DNA of 64,000 nt from Histoplasma ohiense (Eukaryota > Ascomycota > Eurotiomycetes > Onygenales > Ajellomycetaceae): NCBI GenBank assembly GCA_017607445.1, contig JAEVHH010000001.1:2852001-2916000 (forward strand). Direction: 5' to 3'. How positions within the stretch are numbered: the first letter of the stretch is position 1; every line of letters starts with the position of its first letter. The notes under the pieces were generated by a model, which was given only the letters and a program-made list of their open reading frames with translations, did no database searches and was not told where the DNA came from. Both the position numbers and the translations under genes were made by a program. This document shows, in pieces, positions 11,709 through 23,160 of the stretch.

Positions 11709-14095
11709 CGAACATGGTCAACATCGAAATGGGAGTTAGTTTGTGTTTTTCCTCCTTTCATCGTCTCTGCGCGCAGAATGTCGACTTCTTTGTCCTTTTT
11801 CCTGTACTTACTTGTTTTTCATTATTCCTCTCGAATTGCTCTTTTCTTCTTGCTCTTGTTTGTTAATATTTATTTCAACTATTTCATTTCCCTTGTCATC
11901 CACATTTTATCTCCTACACTGCTCAGCTAAATCTAAATCCTCCGCATACGGACAAGGTGTGGTGATATCGCTCGGTACTCTTCATGGATATGGGTTTAAT
12001 TAATTATTGATATTGTTTGGTCTATCGGCGAAGAAGTTCATTTCGGTGGAGGGAAACTTGAATACTGAATATGAGGGCCCTGGTATCTTTTTATAACAAT
12101 TCCTGTCTCGTGCATCCCAGATCCTCCTCTCTATGCTGCTCCATTAGTATATCTTTGAACTTTTAGGACTGTTTGTAGTTCTAGTCCTCTTCGAACGGCT
12201 TCTTTTTCCTTTACTGGATGACTTTTATGCCGCTCCTTCTATTTCCTGTTCTATTTTTCTTGTTTCTCTTTTGTGTTTATTCTAACGTGTTTCGAGTAAG
12301 CTTATACAGCTGTGTCGTCATTGTACCCCACAGGAGAGCAACTGTTGAACAGACCTCTTCTTCTTTGTTCCATCACACGGCAGATCAAGAGGCGGTCAGC
12401 TCACAGAGAAGCAAACGCCCGAGAGCGTCCAACACCTTTCGGAAAACAGAGAGATATATATTTCATTCTTATTTAAAAACTAGACGTTGATGCTGATCAG
12501 AAATACTGTATATTCACTTGCTGTGCTCAGTGGCACTTTGTCAAGGCTCGACTTAACTTTGACTATTTTGATGTCAAAACTTCACGAGACCACAGCTCAT
12601 ATTCAGAAGACTACAATATGTACTCTGTATATCTTTAATAAATGACAATGAAGCTCTTTGCATTATTCATTCAATACTATGCTATTTCATTCTCTTTGGG
12701 ATGAGAGACCCCAACACTGGTATCTCCTGTGAAGTAAGTGGCCATATTAAGCACTGTTAACAGAGATCCTAATCAGTATTTACATATTGATGATAAAAAT
12801 GATTTTGAGATCATTTGACGGGAATAGTAATGTTATAAATCATATGAGAGAGCCGTGGACTGATGTTGAGCTGACAACTCTTATCAGACACTTTTGTAAA
12901 CCAGAATCTAAATTATTGATGACTTCAAGGTGAATGAAGGGCAGAACTGGCCTTCATTACTGCGTCATTATCTTATTCAGTATTTATTTAAGAGACACAA
13001 TTGAAAAATACTATTAAACTTATACTTAAAATAGTCTCATTTTTTTTTTTTTGTTCTTCAATTCCCTGTCCCGGGAAGGGGAGGAAGTCAAGTCACCTTA
13101 CTGCAACGGTAATTTCCTTGTGCGTGTTTTTAAGCGTCTTTAGAACAACCTGGTACTCACCTAAAGACGAGAGAGGCGTCTGTGTCAACTAATCTATAGG
13201 GTGGCGAGAGTGTTAAAATAGTGTGGGTAGGTTTTATATGACGTAGGTTTCCAGTCGGGTCGATCTTCAAGTCAGTATGGACTACAGGTCTACAAGACGC
13301 CTCCGGATCTGTGGATCTTCTTTCCTGTTGATAAAGCTTGAAGCGAGGCAAAAAGCTGCCCGGATATTGTTATTTAATGCTACTGCCCGGTTGATTGCTT
13401 AGTCTTAGTTTAAAAACATGACGGTGAGGTGAAGCTTACTTGTAGTTATCAAACGCTATACCGAATCTCCTACCGCATCTTCCCCAGGAACATTGAGCTT
13501 TTTATTTTTAATTTTTTTTTAATCTTTTCAAGAGCCTATCTTGTGCTCCAAGACTCTGATCATCTCGATATGCTTGGATTGCCTAGCAGCGACCAATTGC
13601 TGTGCCTATGCCGATGTTCAGACAGGTAGGTAGGTTCATTCCGGATAGAGCAATCCCGCTCCGGCCCCGGAAAATGGCCGAGAGCTCGAAATTTGCTCCC
13701 GATTCCGCCCTCCGCCGGTGCGCTGGAGAATTGGCATGATGGCGGAGAGTTGAGCCTCGAGGGGCGGGGTTCGTCCATTTAAGTTTTCCTCCTAGAGTCT
13801 TTAAGTAATTAATCCTTTTTTCTTTCTTTTTTTTCTTTCTTTTCTTTTTTTGCCCCTTCTTCCACTCCTACTTGTTTAATTTCCAAGGTTCAAAAGGGTC
13901 GTCGTGCATGCTGGATAGCTCATTGTATAGCTAAAATAGCTTTAGACACTTTTTCCTCCTCAAAAGTTTGGGCCAAATTTCCGTTTTCCAGGTGTGCGGT
14001 CAGACTTCATTTTGACCTGCGGGAATCTTTCCGGCTGAAAGCGTAGATCCATTGAAAGAGGAACGGGATATACTTAAATCTACAACTATATAAGA
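11709..14095. other. intergenic sin3-ach1, 2.4 kb
   Basis: Pyrimidine-rich 3' flank of sin3 up to about 12300, then AT-rich sequence without a credible gene. A short perfect inverted repeat (8-base arms AATGAAGG/CCTTCATT, 10-base spacer) sits at 12933-12958. The AT-rich stretch 12480-13020 keeps CG, CC and GG dinucleotides, unlike the transposon island. The last 450 bases are GC-rich and look like the ach1 promoter. Confidence 0.5.
13659..13769. promoter_or_regulatory. cluster of CreA-like sites upstream of ach1
   Basis: Five matches to the carbon-repressor CreA consensus SYGGRG fall within 111 bases: at 13659-13664 (minus strand, CCGGAG), 13665-13670 (minus, CCGGGG), 13710-13715 (minus, GCGGAG), 13742-13747 (plus, GCGGAG) and 13764-13769 (plus, GCGGGG). 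They lie about 330-440 bases before the ach1 ATG. Repression of acetate-metabolism genes by CreA is known in Aspergillus. That these sites act here is inference, and SYGGRG is short enough to occur by chance in GC-rich DNA. Confidence 0.4.
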
Positions 14096-15959
14096 ATGGC
14101 TGCCTCTGCCGTGTTGAAAAGCCGTATCAGACGGCCGTCCATGCTGAGCAAGCTGGCCAGAGCTGAAGATCTTATCAGCCTCTTCCCAAATGGCTCTTAT
14201 ATCGGCTGGTCCGGTTTTACCGGGGTTGGATATCCCAAGTAAGTTATATCAACAGTATATCTAGTTCCGCTGGTCCTGTTTCTGTCTTTCACTCTCTCTC
14301 TCTCTCCTTTTTTTTTTTTTTCCTTCTAACTGCAGAGCTGTGTACAGGAAAGTACCCACCGCTTTGGCAGATTACGTTGAGAAGAATTCACTTCAGGGAC
14401 AGTTGAAGTATTGCCTCTTTGTCGGAGCGTCTTCTGGGGCGGAGACGGAGAATCGATGGGCTAGGAATAATATGATTGAGAGGCGAGCGCCTCATCAGGT
14501 CGGCAAGGAGATCGCAAAAGGAATCAATAATGGCAATATCAATTTCTTCGATAAACACTTGAGCATGTTCCCCTCAGATTTGGTATATGTATGAGACATA
14601 TTCCCCCGCTTGTGTCCACGCAGGTGAGTTAAGGGTTAGTTGCTGATATCTGTGTCGCGCTCCACAGGGTTTCTATACGAAAGATCGGCCAAATAATAAA
14701 CTAGACGTTATGATTATTGAGGCATCAGCTATCACGGAAGATGGGGGGATTATACCTGGGGCTTCAGTAGGGGCTTCTCCAGAGCTGGTTCAAATGGCGG
14801 AGAAAATCATCATCGAGGTCAATACCGCGGCTCCTTCGTTCGAAGGCCTCCATGACATCACTATGTGCGACAAGCCTCCACGGCGAAAACCATATCTGAT
14901 TATGGCACCCGAAGACCGCATCGGAACTACATACATCCCAGTTGATCCCGAGAAGGTCGTTGCCATTGTTGAATCCGACTATCCCGACCGGACCCAACCA
15001 AACGCCCCAGCGGACGCGGGATCGCATGCTATTGCCAAACACATCATCGAATTTCTCCAGCATGAAGTGAAAATGGGCCATCTCCCCAACAACCTTCTCC
15101 CCATCCAGTCCGGCATTGGAAACATTGCCAACGCTGTCATCGGCAGTCTCAGCACCAGCGGCTCCAACTTCCGCAACCTGCGCGTGTGGACTGAGGTGCT
15201 TCAGGACTCCTTCCTCGACCTCTTCGACACCGGCCACTTGGACTTCGCCACTGCCACCTCCGTCCGATTCTCTCCAGACGGCTTCAAGCGGTTCTATGAT
15301 AACTGGGAACGCTACTTTGATAAACTGCTCCTGCGCTCCCAGCAGGTGTCCAACTCCCCTGAAATCATCCGCCGCCTCGGCGTGATCGGCATGAACACCC
15401 CAGTCGAAGTAGACATCTACGCTCACGCCAACAGCACCTGTGTCATGGGCTCGCGTATGCTCAATGGACTGGGCGGCTCTGCCGATTTTCTTCGCAGTGC
15501 CAAGTACAGCATCATGCACACGCCCTCGGCCCGCCCAAGCAAAACGGACCCCACCGGCATCAGCTGCATTGTACCCTTTTGCAGCCACGTCGATCAGACA
15601 GAGCACGATCTGGACATCATCGTGACTGAGCAGGTGAGTGAAAATAATGATTCCACGCATTTCTAACCCCCCTTTCTTTTTTTTTTTTTTTTTTTTTTAA
15701 GCTTAACACCACGTCAAAAAATATTGTTTAGGGTCTCGCTGATGTGCGCGGCATGGCTCCCCGCGAGCGCGCCCGCGAGATCATTGCGAAATGCGCGCAC
15801 CCCGACTACAGACCAATGCTCCAGGACTACTTCGACCGCGCTGAATTCGAGTGTCTGCGGAAAGGGATGGGCCACGAGCCACACCTGCTCTTCAAAGCTT
15901 TCAAGATGCACCAGAACTTGGAGGAGAAGGGGACCATGAAGATTAGTTCCTGGGAGTAA
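14096..15959 (+). CDS. ach1: acetyl-CoA hydrolase / CoA-transferase, mitochondrial
   Basis: Ach1 transfers CoA between succinyl-CoA or propionyl-CoA and acetate and hydrolyses acetyl-CoA slowly. In fungi it acts in mitochondria during growth on acetate and in propionate detoxification. Exons: 14096-14238, 14336-14588, 14668-15633, 15732-15959, in phase, giving 529 residues, the normal family length. The basic, Ser-rich N-terminus (MAASAVLKSRIRRPS) suits mitochondrial import. Family marks include SGFTGVGYPK, DVMIIEASAITEDGGIIPG, LPIQSGIGNIANAV and VWTEVLQDSFLD, which holds the likely catalytic Glu of class I CoA-transferases. The C-terminus (GMGHEPHLL, ending KISSWE) is complete. A 298-codon open frame on the other strand (15660-14764) is a shadow. 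A Tc1-like transposon begins 274 bases after the stop. Confidence 0.95.
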
Positions 15960-16231
15960 CAAGATTGTTTTTTTTTTTTTTTTTTTTTTTTTTCCATTAT
16001 GCATTTTTAGAGTACAACAAAAGGGCAAAAGGCGGATAGAAGGAAAAAGGAGTATGTAGAATCTGGTTGTTACAGTTGTTGTAAATGTGAAAAATAAATC
16101 TTAGCTCAGGAGTTATGGAAGTTCTCAAATCGCGAAGGGATTTGGGAATCTCCGGGTAGAGAGCGTAGAGTGTATAGTAACTTATCTCTTCTAGCCGTCG
16201 AGTTCTACGCCACGCACGTCGTCAGTCTATC
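15960..16231. other. ach1 3' flank
   Basis: Starts with a run of T at about 15966-15993, followed by AT-rich sequence and a few CpGs, up to the TA target site of the Tc1-like element. No gene seen. Confidence 0.5.
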
Positions 16232-16233
16232 TA

Positions 16234-17855
16234 CAGAAGCCGCTGCAAAAAATTTTGTCTCGCCAAGATAATTAAAAAACCGCTATATTAGATAGTGAGC
16301 ACCACCACAGTATTAAAATGTAATAAAACTACCCCTCATTTAAAATATAAGAGGCTCCCACCTAGTTTCTATTGCCTCAGTTTGTTATCTTTTCATCATC
16401 AGTGCTGCTTTCAATCATGGCTCCCAATACTGATATCACCACTCGGGTGCTCATGGTGGCTCTCAAATCACCTTATATTGCAAAAACTACCACTGAGATC
16501 ATGAATATTACAAATCTCTCTGCTCATCAAATCAACTGTATATATGCCAGAGCTCTTGAACATGGCTTCAACCCTAATCTCCTCTATCTTACTATTCATG
16601 ATGAATTTCTTCAAGATGCCTCCCACAGTGGCAGACCTACAAAGCAGACTTCTTCTATTCAAGAGCAAGTATTAGCAAAGATGCACCAAAATCAATATAA
16701 ATGAGAGAAATCCTGTGCTGATATTGCTCTTGAACTCAGTGAGAAGGGCTTTAATATTGCACTCAACACTGTATGAAAGATCTTGTGAAAAGCAGACATG
16801 AAAAAGATCAAACCTACTTGAAAATCTGACTTGATCAATAAAATGAAACATGAATGACTTCAGTGGTGTCTAGATCATCAAAATTGAACTCTAGAAGATT
16901 GAAAAAGAGTTATATGATCAGATAAGACATCTGTTATATTGCTTCATCACTGTGGAGGATATCAAATTTGAAGAATCTTCAAGGAAAGATTCTCTCAAAG
17001 TTGCATATGTGAGTGATGGAAGAGATCTTCAGAGTTCATATTCTAAGATTGTTTCTCATATGATAAAAAGGATCCCTGTCACTGCTGAAGTTCAGAAACT
17101 GCTCAAGAAAAGGCTCAGTCAGTAAAGAATATAGATTCTCTTAATGAAATGATGGAATCAATCAAGAAAGTAGAATGAGAGCTTCAAAATAGAATACAAT
17201 ATTTAAATCTTCATCAACTGCCAGAACCTCAATCAATATGAAAGTGGAAGAAAGAAACAGACAAACTATCCCATAGCAAAAGTAATGGAATTGATTGATA
17301 TCAATATCAGATCAAAATCCTTCTTCCAAAGCTCTTTCCCTTTATCAATGAGTGTGAAAAGAAATATTCAAATATCATTGTTCAGAAGGATCAAGCTCCT
17401 GCTCATGATCACTATATTCAACATCATATATATGAGATTCATCACATTCAACAGATGCTCTGGTGTGTGAATTCCTCAGATCTCAATATGATTGAACCTG
17501 CTTGAATCTGGATGAAACAAAAAACAACTGTCAAAGAAGCTTCACAGAACTGGGCAGCAGCTATAGTAATATGGAAAAGAACATAGAGAAATCTACCACA
17601 GAAGCAGATTCAAGCTTGAATAGAGTGGATTTCTGTTCATATTAAGAAGGTTATAGAGTTAGAAGATGGCAATGAATATAAGAAAGGAAGATTTCACTAA
17701 TTACTGTCTGTAACTAACTTACTTATTAATTTGAATGATAAAAAAAGAATGAGATACAGAATCTTCAGTATTAATTTCAGTGTGTATTTCAGAAGAAAAT
17801 TGTGGTGTTTTTAGTGCTTAGTAGAGCGAGACAAAACTTTTTGCAGGAGCATCTG
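16234..17855 (+). mobile_element. Tc1/mariner-type DNA transposon, dead copy
   Basis: A 1,622-bp element bounded by TA on both sides (16232-16233 and 17856-17857), as expected for Tc1/mariner insertion. The inverted ends both start CAGA and share CTGCAAAAA(A/G)TTTTGTCTCGC, covering 16234-16263 and 17826-17855. Within about 30 bases only a few positions differ. The tips keep CpG, while the interior is CpG-poor. It carries one transposase relic. Confidence 0.88.
16417..17700 (+). pseudogene. Tc1-like transposase relic
   Basis: Reads from ATG at 16417 (MAPNTDITTRVLMVALKSP) to TAA at 17698-17700, about 427 codons with many internal stops. Almost all are TGA at positions where the family has Trp or Arg; one TAA stands at an expected Trp (about 17042). 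The N-terminal half holds a helix-turn-helix DNA-binding region. The catalytic region shows VIWSDKT (first Asp), KDQAPAHDH (second Asp) and LNMIEPAW (Glu), a DD34E-like layout. It cannot produce transposase. The pattern of stops matches that of the neighbouring retrotransposon island. Confidence 0.82.
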
Positions 17856-17857
17856 TA

Positions 17858-18391
17858 CCTAGACATAAAATGGCACATGAAGGATTCTTACTATCATAGC
17901 GGAGGGAGGGCCGTTGGTTTGGGATTTATTTTTTGATTCGGAGAAGAAAAAAAAGAAAAGAAAGAAAAGAAAAAAAAGAAAAGAAAAAAGAACATGAAGT
18001 GGCTTACAGAAATAAAATGCTCCGCAGTGAAATGCGTTGACTGTTGTTGAACAGCGGGATTCGGTAAGCAAAGAATCTCAGGCCCGGTGGGTAGTTAGGT
18101 GTATATAACTATGTGTAACCAGAATATATATATATATATATATATACAGGCCGTGTCTCTGCGGCCATGGTATTTCAAGCTGGCGCTGGAGATGAGATGT
18201 CCAACAGCACCTCCAAAGATCCAGATCCCGCGATCCCTCTTGCGCAGACATCATATAGACTAGTACTAGTACTGGTGGTATCCATGAGTACGGAGTAGAG
18301 ACACCACGATCATGATTCCATTGGAGACAAAGCGGTGACGAAAAAGCTAGCTGCAGGAACTTGTCAGTACAAAGCCACCCAGCTCCCTTTC
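17858..18391. other. spacer between Tc1 element and Copia insertion
   Basis: About 530 bases of ordinary-composition DNA with a purine run (about 17941-17992) and an AT dinucleotide tract (18124-18147). No gene. It forms the left flank of the Copia insertion site. Confidence 0.6.
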
Positions 18392-18396
18392 GATGC
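18392..18396. repeat. left target-site duplication of Copia (GATGC)
   Basis: GATGC directly before the 5' LTR, matching GATGC at 37690-37694 directly after the 3' LTR. A five-base duplication is usual for Ty1/Copia integrases. Confidence 0.92.
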
Positions 18397-18493
18397 TGTT
18401 GGGCACTAGTTGCCCAGGCGGCCCTCCACCGCACGTGATTACCCCTATATAGTTAGCTAGCGATCGCACAATGAGAAGATTAACCATCCCACA
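18397..18493 (+). repeat. Copia 5' LTR, 97 bp
   Basis: Begins TGTTGGGC and ends CATCCCACA, the TG..CA form of LTRs. It is identical to 37593-37689 except for one C/T difference (CACGTG here, CATGTG there). It contains the short inverted repeat TGGGCA-CTAGT-TGCCCA and keeps five CpGs. Confidence 0.93.
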
Positions 18494-19168
18494 GATTATG
18501 GCCCAGACAGCAGATTTTTAAATAAAACAAGACATTTTAATTAGAATACACTGCAACTGACATTATATTGAATGAGTTGAACAATATTCCTTTGAAAAGA
18601 GAACTCTTTGTCTACAAAAGTAATGTAATTGATGAAATTACTGTCAAGACTGCTGCAGAGATTTCATTACAATCTTGAAGAGATCAAAAACTTATTTATT
18701 TATTTTCATTCAGAATCTCTCTAAGTCAGATTGATTATAAGTGATTCTCAATTATCTGCAATCCTCATATCAGAATATAAGAAGACACTATATTCACAAT
18801 CAAGAGTTTCTCAATTCTTCTCCTCTGTTGTTGAGCAAGAATCTGACTCAGAAGCAGAGAATGATTAAATTGAATACACAATGACAGAGAAAGATACTAC
18901 AATCTCTGACTCAGTATATGATACAGACAAGATATCAGAATGTGAAGAATCTGAAGATGGCACATTCAGTTCTATATCAATGTCTACACTGAATTTCAAC
19001 AGTATAGTGACTATAGCTGTGACAGATCTCATTGCACTCTGCAAATGACTGATAACAGTATACATACAATCATCTTCTTCATCTTCTCTGAATTCTATAT
19101 CAGTAGAAGATCTGAATCTTCTGACTTGCAAATATCAGAAGAAAACACAGATCTCATTGAATATAAAG
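18494..19168 (+). pseudogene. Copia 5' internal segment (leader / gag start)
   Basis: Runs from the end of the 5' LTR to the Gypsy-1 insertion. An acidic, Ser/Glu-rich frame can be read with TGA interruptions around 18780-19140. I recognise no domain, and the primer-binding site could not be matched to a tRNA by eye. CG, CC and GG are nearly absent starting a few tens of bases inside the LTR. Confidence 0.6.
19164..19168. repeat. left target-site duplication of Gypsy-1 (TAAAG)
   Basis: TAAAG directly before the 5' LTR of Gypsy-1. The same five bases follow the 3' LTR at 33330-33334. Confidence 0.9.
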
Positions 19169-19764
19169 TGTGATGAGTTAGCATCTGTTAGTAATTAACT
19201 TACACAATCAACTCCTCTTCTACACCCACTTGTTTCTGGCTGTTGTGACCTTGTGTAACCCTCAATGTTCTTCCACTCTGTGCTCCGCACTTGTGTAGTT
19301 TCTAACAATTCTTTCACATAGCTCTTAACATTCTTCCACTCTGTGCTTCATGCTTATATAGTCTCTAACAATTCTTTCATATAGCTTCTTATATTTCTCT
19401 GCTCTGTGTTTCATGTTTGTATAGTCTCTAACAATTCTTTCATATAGCTTCTTACATTCTTCCACTCTGTGTTTCACACTTATATAGTCTCTAACAATTC
19501 TTTTATGTAGCTTTCAATAATTTCTCTGTTTCACATTCTGTGCTTGTGTAACTTCTAACAATTTTTATGTGTATTTCTTAATGTTCTTCTACTTCACACT
19601 TCACTGTGAAGCAGCTTCTGATATTCTTTCATTCTGAATTTTTCTCTATAAGAATTCTCTTTGTATGATCTTTTCTTCTGATTTTTTTTCTCTTTCTTTT
19701 CTTAATCAATTCATAATCTGTATTAGAATAGTATCAAATCATTAATTGAAGTATGTCTGTTACA
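19169..19764 (+). repeat. Gypsy-1 5' LTR, 596 bp
   Basis: Starts TGTGATGAGTTAGC and ends CTGTTACA. Its partner at 32734-33329 has the same length but differs at many sites; the differences I compared are transitions. The LTR contains about five degenerate units of about 60-63 bases, from about 19245 to 19560, each with CTAACAATTCTT and a CTCTGTG-containing core. Confidence 0.9.
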
Positions 19765-20139
19765 TTACAAATTGATTCTTCTGCATTTAAGATCTGAATG
19801 TCTTGTTATTAGTTCTTATACTTGAATGTGTTGTTATCAGTTCTTACATCTGAGTGTGTTGTTTACAGATCTGAGTGTCTAGTTGTTACAAGAGATCTCT
19901 CATAAGTCTGAGTATCTCTATCATTAGTTATATAGACTGTCATATCTAAATATCTGAAACACAATTGACTGTGTTCTACAAGGTCTGAGTGTCTACAAAC
20001 TGTAACACTGTGAATAGTGTTCACAAAGAAGCTTGATCAAGCTTAGCACTGCAATACTGTGAATAGTGTCTGTGAGAGAATCAAGTATCTACAAGTATTT
20101 CTTTTCTTTTATTATTATTACATATTCTTAGATATTGAA

Positions 20140-21506
20140 ATGAACTATAAACAATTCTATAAACACTTACTGCACTCAAACACAGTGGATGACAACTTAG
20201 ATCTATGAAGTATTCTTCAGCAACAGATGCTACAGATGACTGAATTGCAATGATAACTTACTGAAATAAACACTTTCACATTCACTATTTCTTCTACACT
20301 CATGTCTCATGAAAAGCTCTCAAGAGAGAAGCTCTCAATTCTCAACAAATATAAGAGAGATCTAGCACTCTACCTCATGTGAAAGTCAAAAGTAAATGTC
20401 AAATTGAACATTGACAGATAAGCAATAGACTCACTATTCAATCAAATGTGGTATATTCATAGCAGATTGAATGATGATGTGTTAGCAAAATTCCAACTCT
20501 GAATGAGTCATTGTCAGAATCATCAGCATATATCAGAGCTAGTCTTTCAACAACTCAACTCCCTCTTCCTTGATTCTACACTTCAAGTCAAAATATTAGA
20601 CTGATTTAATCAGACTCATCAGATGAACATTGTATTGACAATTTATCTTTCTGAATTTGACTGCAAACTTCTAGAAGCAGATGGATAAGACTGAAATGAT
20701 ACTGTCAAAATCAATATACTGTTCAAGAATTTGAACTTTCAGTTGTATAATTGAAGTGTAGAGTGTCTGAAACTCTCAATATACAGTGAATTTTGTACTG
20801 ATCTTTGTCTGTTGAACAATGATCTGTCTCAGTTCTGTGTGCTTCAAAATCACAGAGAATTCTGCTGAACAAATGTATATATTTCAAACTGCTCTGCAGT
20901 GTCTCCCACCTCTGAATCAGAATCAATGAACTGAGTTTCATATATAAATACAAGTCATCTGAGAATCCCCAATGTCTCAGAGAAGAATGCTGCTGACTGA
21001 ATTGTCAGAGAAGTCTGTATATGCTGTGACAAATCAGAGCACTTTGTAAATCAATGTCTGAATGCAATCACTCTGAGTAAACCCCTCATACATGTAAACA
21101 CTGTGTCATCTGTGGATAGACAAGAACAGAGAAAAGATGAGCTCTCACTCTAAAACACAGATGAGAGCTCAAGAAACAGAAAGCTAGCTGAAGATTCAAG
21201 CAGAAAATGCAAGCAGACACAATCATGATCTCTGTCATTATAAATAGCTTAGTCAATATACAAGCAATGATAGACAGTGGTTTTCTTCATTACACTCTTA
21301 TAGACACCCAGCTGATCAAGAAGCATAAGCTTCAGCATATCCTCTTTTTCAAACTGTGTAAGCTCAGTGAATTTGATAGCCTCAGAGAATCAGTCTTCTA
21401 CAACATGATAAGATTTAACATTGACATAGAAGAACATGAGAAAAAGAATATATACATATATGAAATACAAGATCTTGAGTATGATCTAATGCTCAGTCTA
21501 TCATAA
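20140..21506 (+). pseudogene. Gypsy-1 gag and protease relic
   Basis: The gag region ends with a zinc knuckle CICCDKSEHFVNQC (about 21010-21055, CX2CX4HX4C). A frame from 21207 contains the aspartic protease motif AMIDSGFLHYTLID (about 21265). The protease frame is open for 99 codons before a TGA. Gag itself is interrupted by many TGA codons and cannot be expressed. Confidence 0.8.
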
Positions 21507-21524
21507 CTCACAGAATTTGAAACC

Positions 21525-23160
21525 TTGTTGAATGCATACAACTGCTGTCTTATTTTCTCAGAAGGCAATCATGTTTATAAGAAGAATGTTGATAGAACTG
21601 CTGATCTCACTCAGATATCAGCAGAAGCATACAAACTACTAATTCATCAAATGTATGAGAAGAAGAATGTCCAAATGTTCACTGCTAGTATAGCAGATAT
21701 CAAAAAAGCATTAGAAAAGTTAGAACTCAAAGACTTCAAGAAATCACACAAAAAACTATCTAAATCATACAAAGACTTTGCAGATATATTCAATGAGAAA
21801 GAAGCTGAAAAGCTTCTCTCTCACTGAGAATTCAGTATAGATCATACAATTGAGCTTATCAAGAAAAACAGTAAAAACTCACAATCACTCTGAGATTCTC
21901 TCTACAGCATATCACACAATGAGCTTCTCATTCTATGAAAAACACTCAATGAATTACTGAACAAAGACTTCATTCATATTAGCAACTCACTCACTGCAGT
22001 ATCTGTACTGTTTGTGAAGAAATCAGAAAAAGACTTACAATTCTGCATTGACTACTGAGAACTCAACAAGATTACACAGAAGAACTGATATCCTCTTTCA
22101 CTCATCAATGAAACATTCAAACAAATAGAAAAAACAAAATGATTTACAAAGCTTGACATCTCTGCAGCCTTCTATAAGATAAGAATTAATGAAGATGATG
22201 AATGACTAACTGCTTTTTGTATATATTACAGATTATATGAATGAACAATGACTCTCTTTGAATTAGTGAATGCTCTGAGCACATTTCAGAAATACATTAA
22301 CTGAGCTCTATAAGATCTGCTCAATGAGATTGTCTCAGTATATATAAACAATATTCTGATTTTCATTGATGAACTGCTCACTGAGTACTGCAAGTATATA
22401 CAACAAGTGCTTGACCATCTACATAAAGCTGAACTGCAAGTGAACATTGATAAATGTGACTTCAAAATCAAGTCTACAATCTATCTAGAATTCATCATCA
22501 AAGCTGAAAAAGACATATGCATGGATTCTAAGAAGATGGAAGCAATTCTCAACTGAGAGATATCAGTCTCAGTAAAAGAGACTAGAAGCTTTCTAGAATT
22601 CATCAACTTCTATCAAAGATTCATCAAAAACTTCTCTGATATTGTATGATCACTGACAGATCTGATCTGAAAAGATACTGTATTTCAATGAACTGACAAA
22701 GTGAATGCAGCATTCAAAAAGCTGAAGTGTATGTTCACAAACACTCTGATGCTGCAATCATTCAATTCAGATAAGCATACAATTCTCAAAACAGACATCT
22801 CAGATTATGTAGTAGACAGAGCACTAATGCAATATAATAACAAAAATGTTCTACAACTCTGTGCCTTCATTTTGAAAAAGATATCATCTGCTGAATGCAA
22901 CTACAAAATCTACAACAAGAAGCTTCTAGTGATTATACAATGTTTCAAAGAATAAGAGTCCAAACTTATAAGTGTTGAGAAGTTTGAGATTGTTATCAAT
23001 CATAAGAATTTAGAATACTTCACAATCACTTATAAGCTTATCAAGAAATATATGCATTGATCATTGTTTCTTAGCTGTTTTTCATTCACAATTCATTATT
23101 GATCTGAAGTAGAGAACATTCTTGTGAATGCTCTGTTTCACTGAGAATAAGATATACCAT
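21525..23160 (+). pseudogene. Gypsy-1 reverse transcriptase and RNase H relic
   Basis: The reverse transcriptase region (about 21830-22640) is readable if TGA is skipped. It shows VLFVKKSEKDLQFCIDY, KLDISAAFYKIRI and VYINNILIF, where Y-[I/V]-D-D is expected, so both catalytic Asp are now Asn. RNase H follows (about 22700-23160, LKTDISDYVVD, YNKKLLVIIQCFKE). All 13 stops I read in the reverse transcriptase are TGA, each where the family has Trp or Arg. Confidence 0.85.

Noticed and set aside
12480..13020. AT-rich stretch as a further transposon relic
   Set aside because: Keeps CG, CC and GG, has no terminal repeats and no coding trace.
14764..15660. 298-codon minus-strand ORF
   Set aside because: Lies exactly opposite the conserved ach1 exon; no domain, and explained by codon composition of ach1.
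18397..18496. A 100-bp direct repeat flanking the island, first taken for a very long target duplication or a Starship-like boundary
   Set aside because: It resolves into a 97-bp TG..CA LTR plus chance matching bases, with a five-base GATGC duplication outside it. No tyrosine recombinase gene is present.
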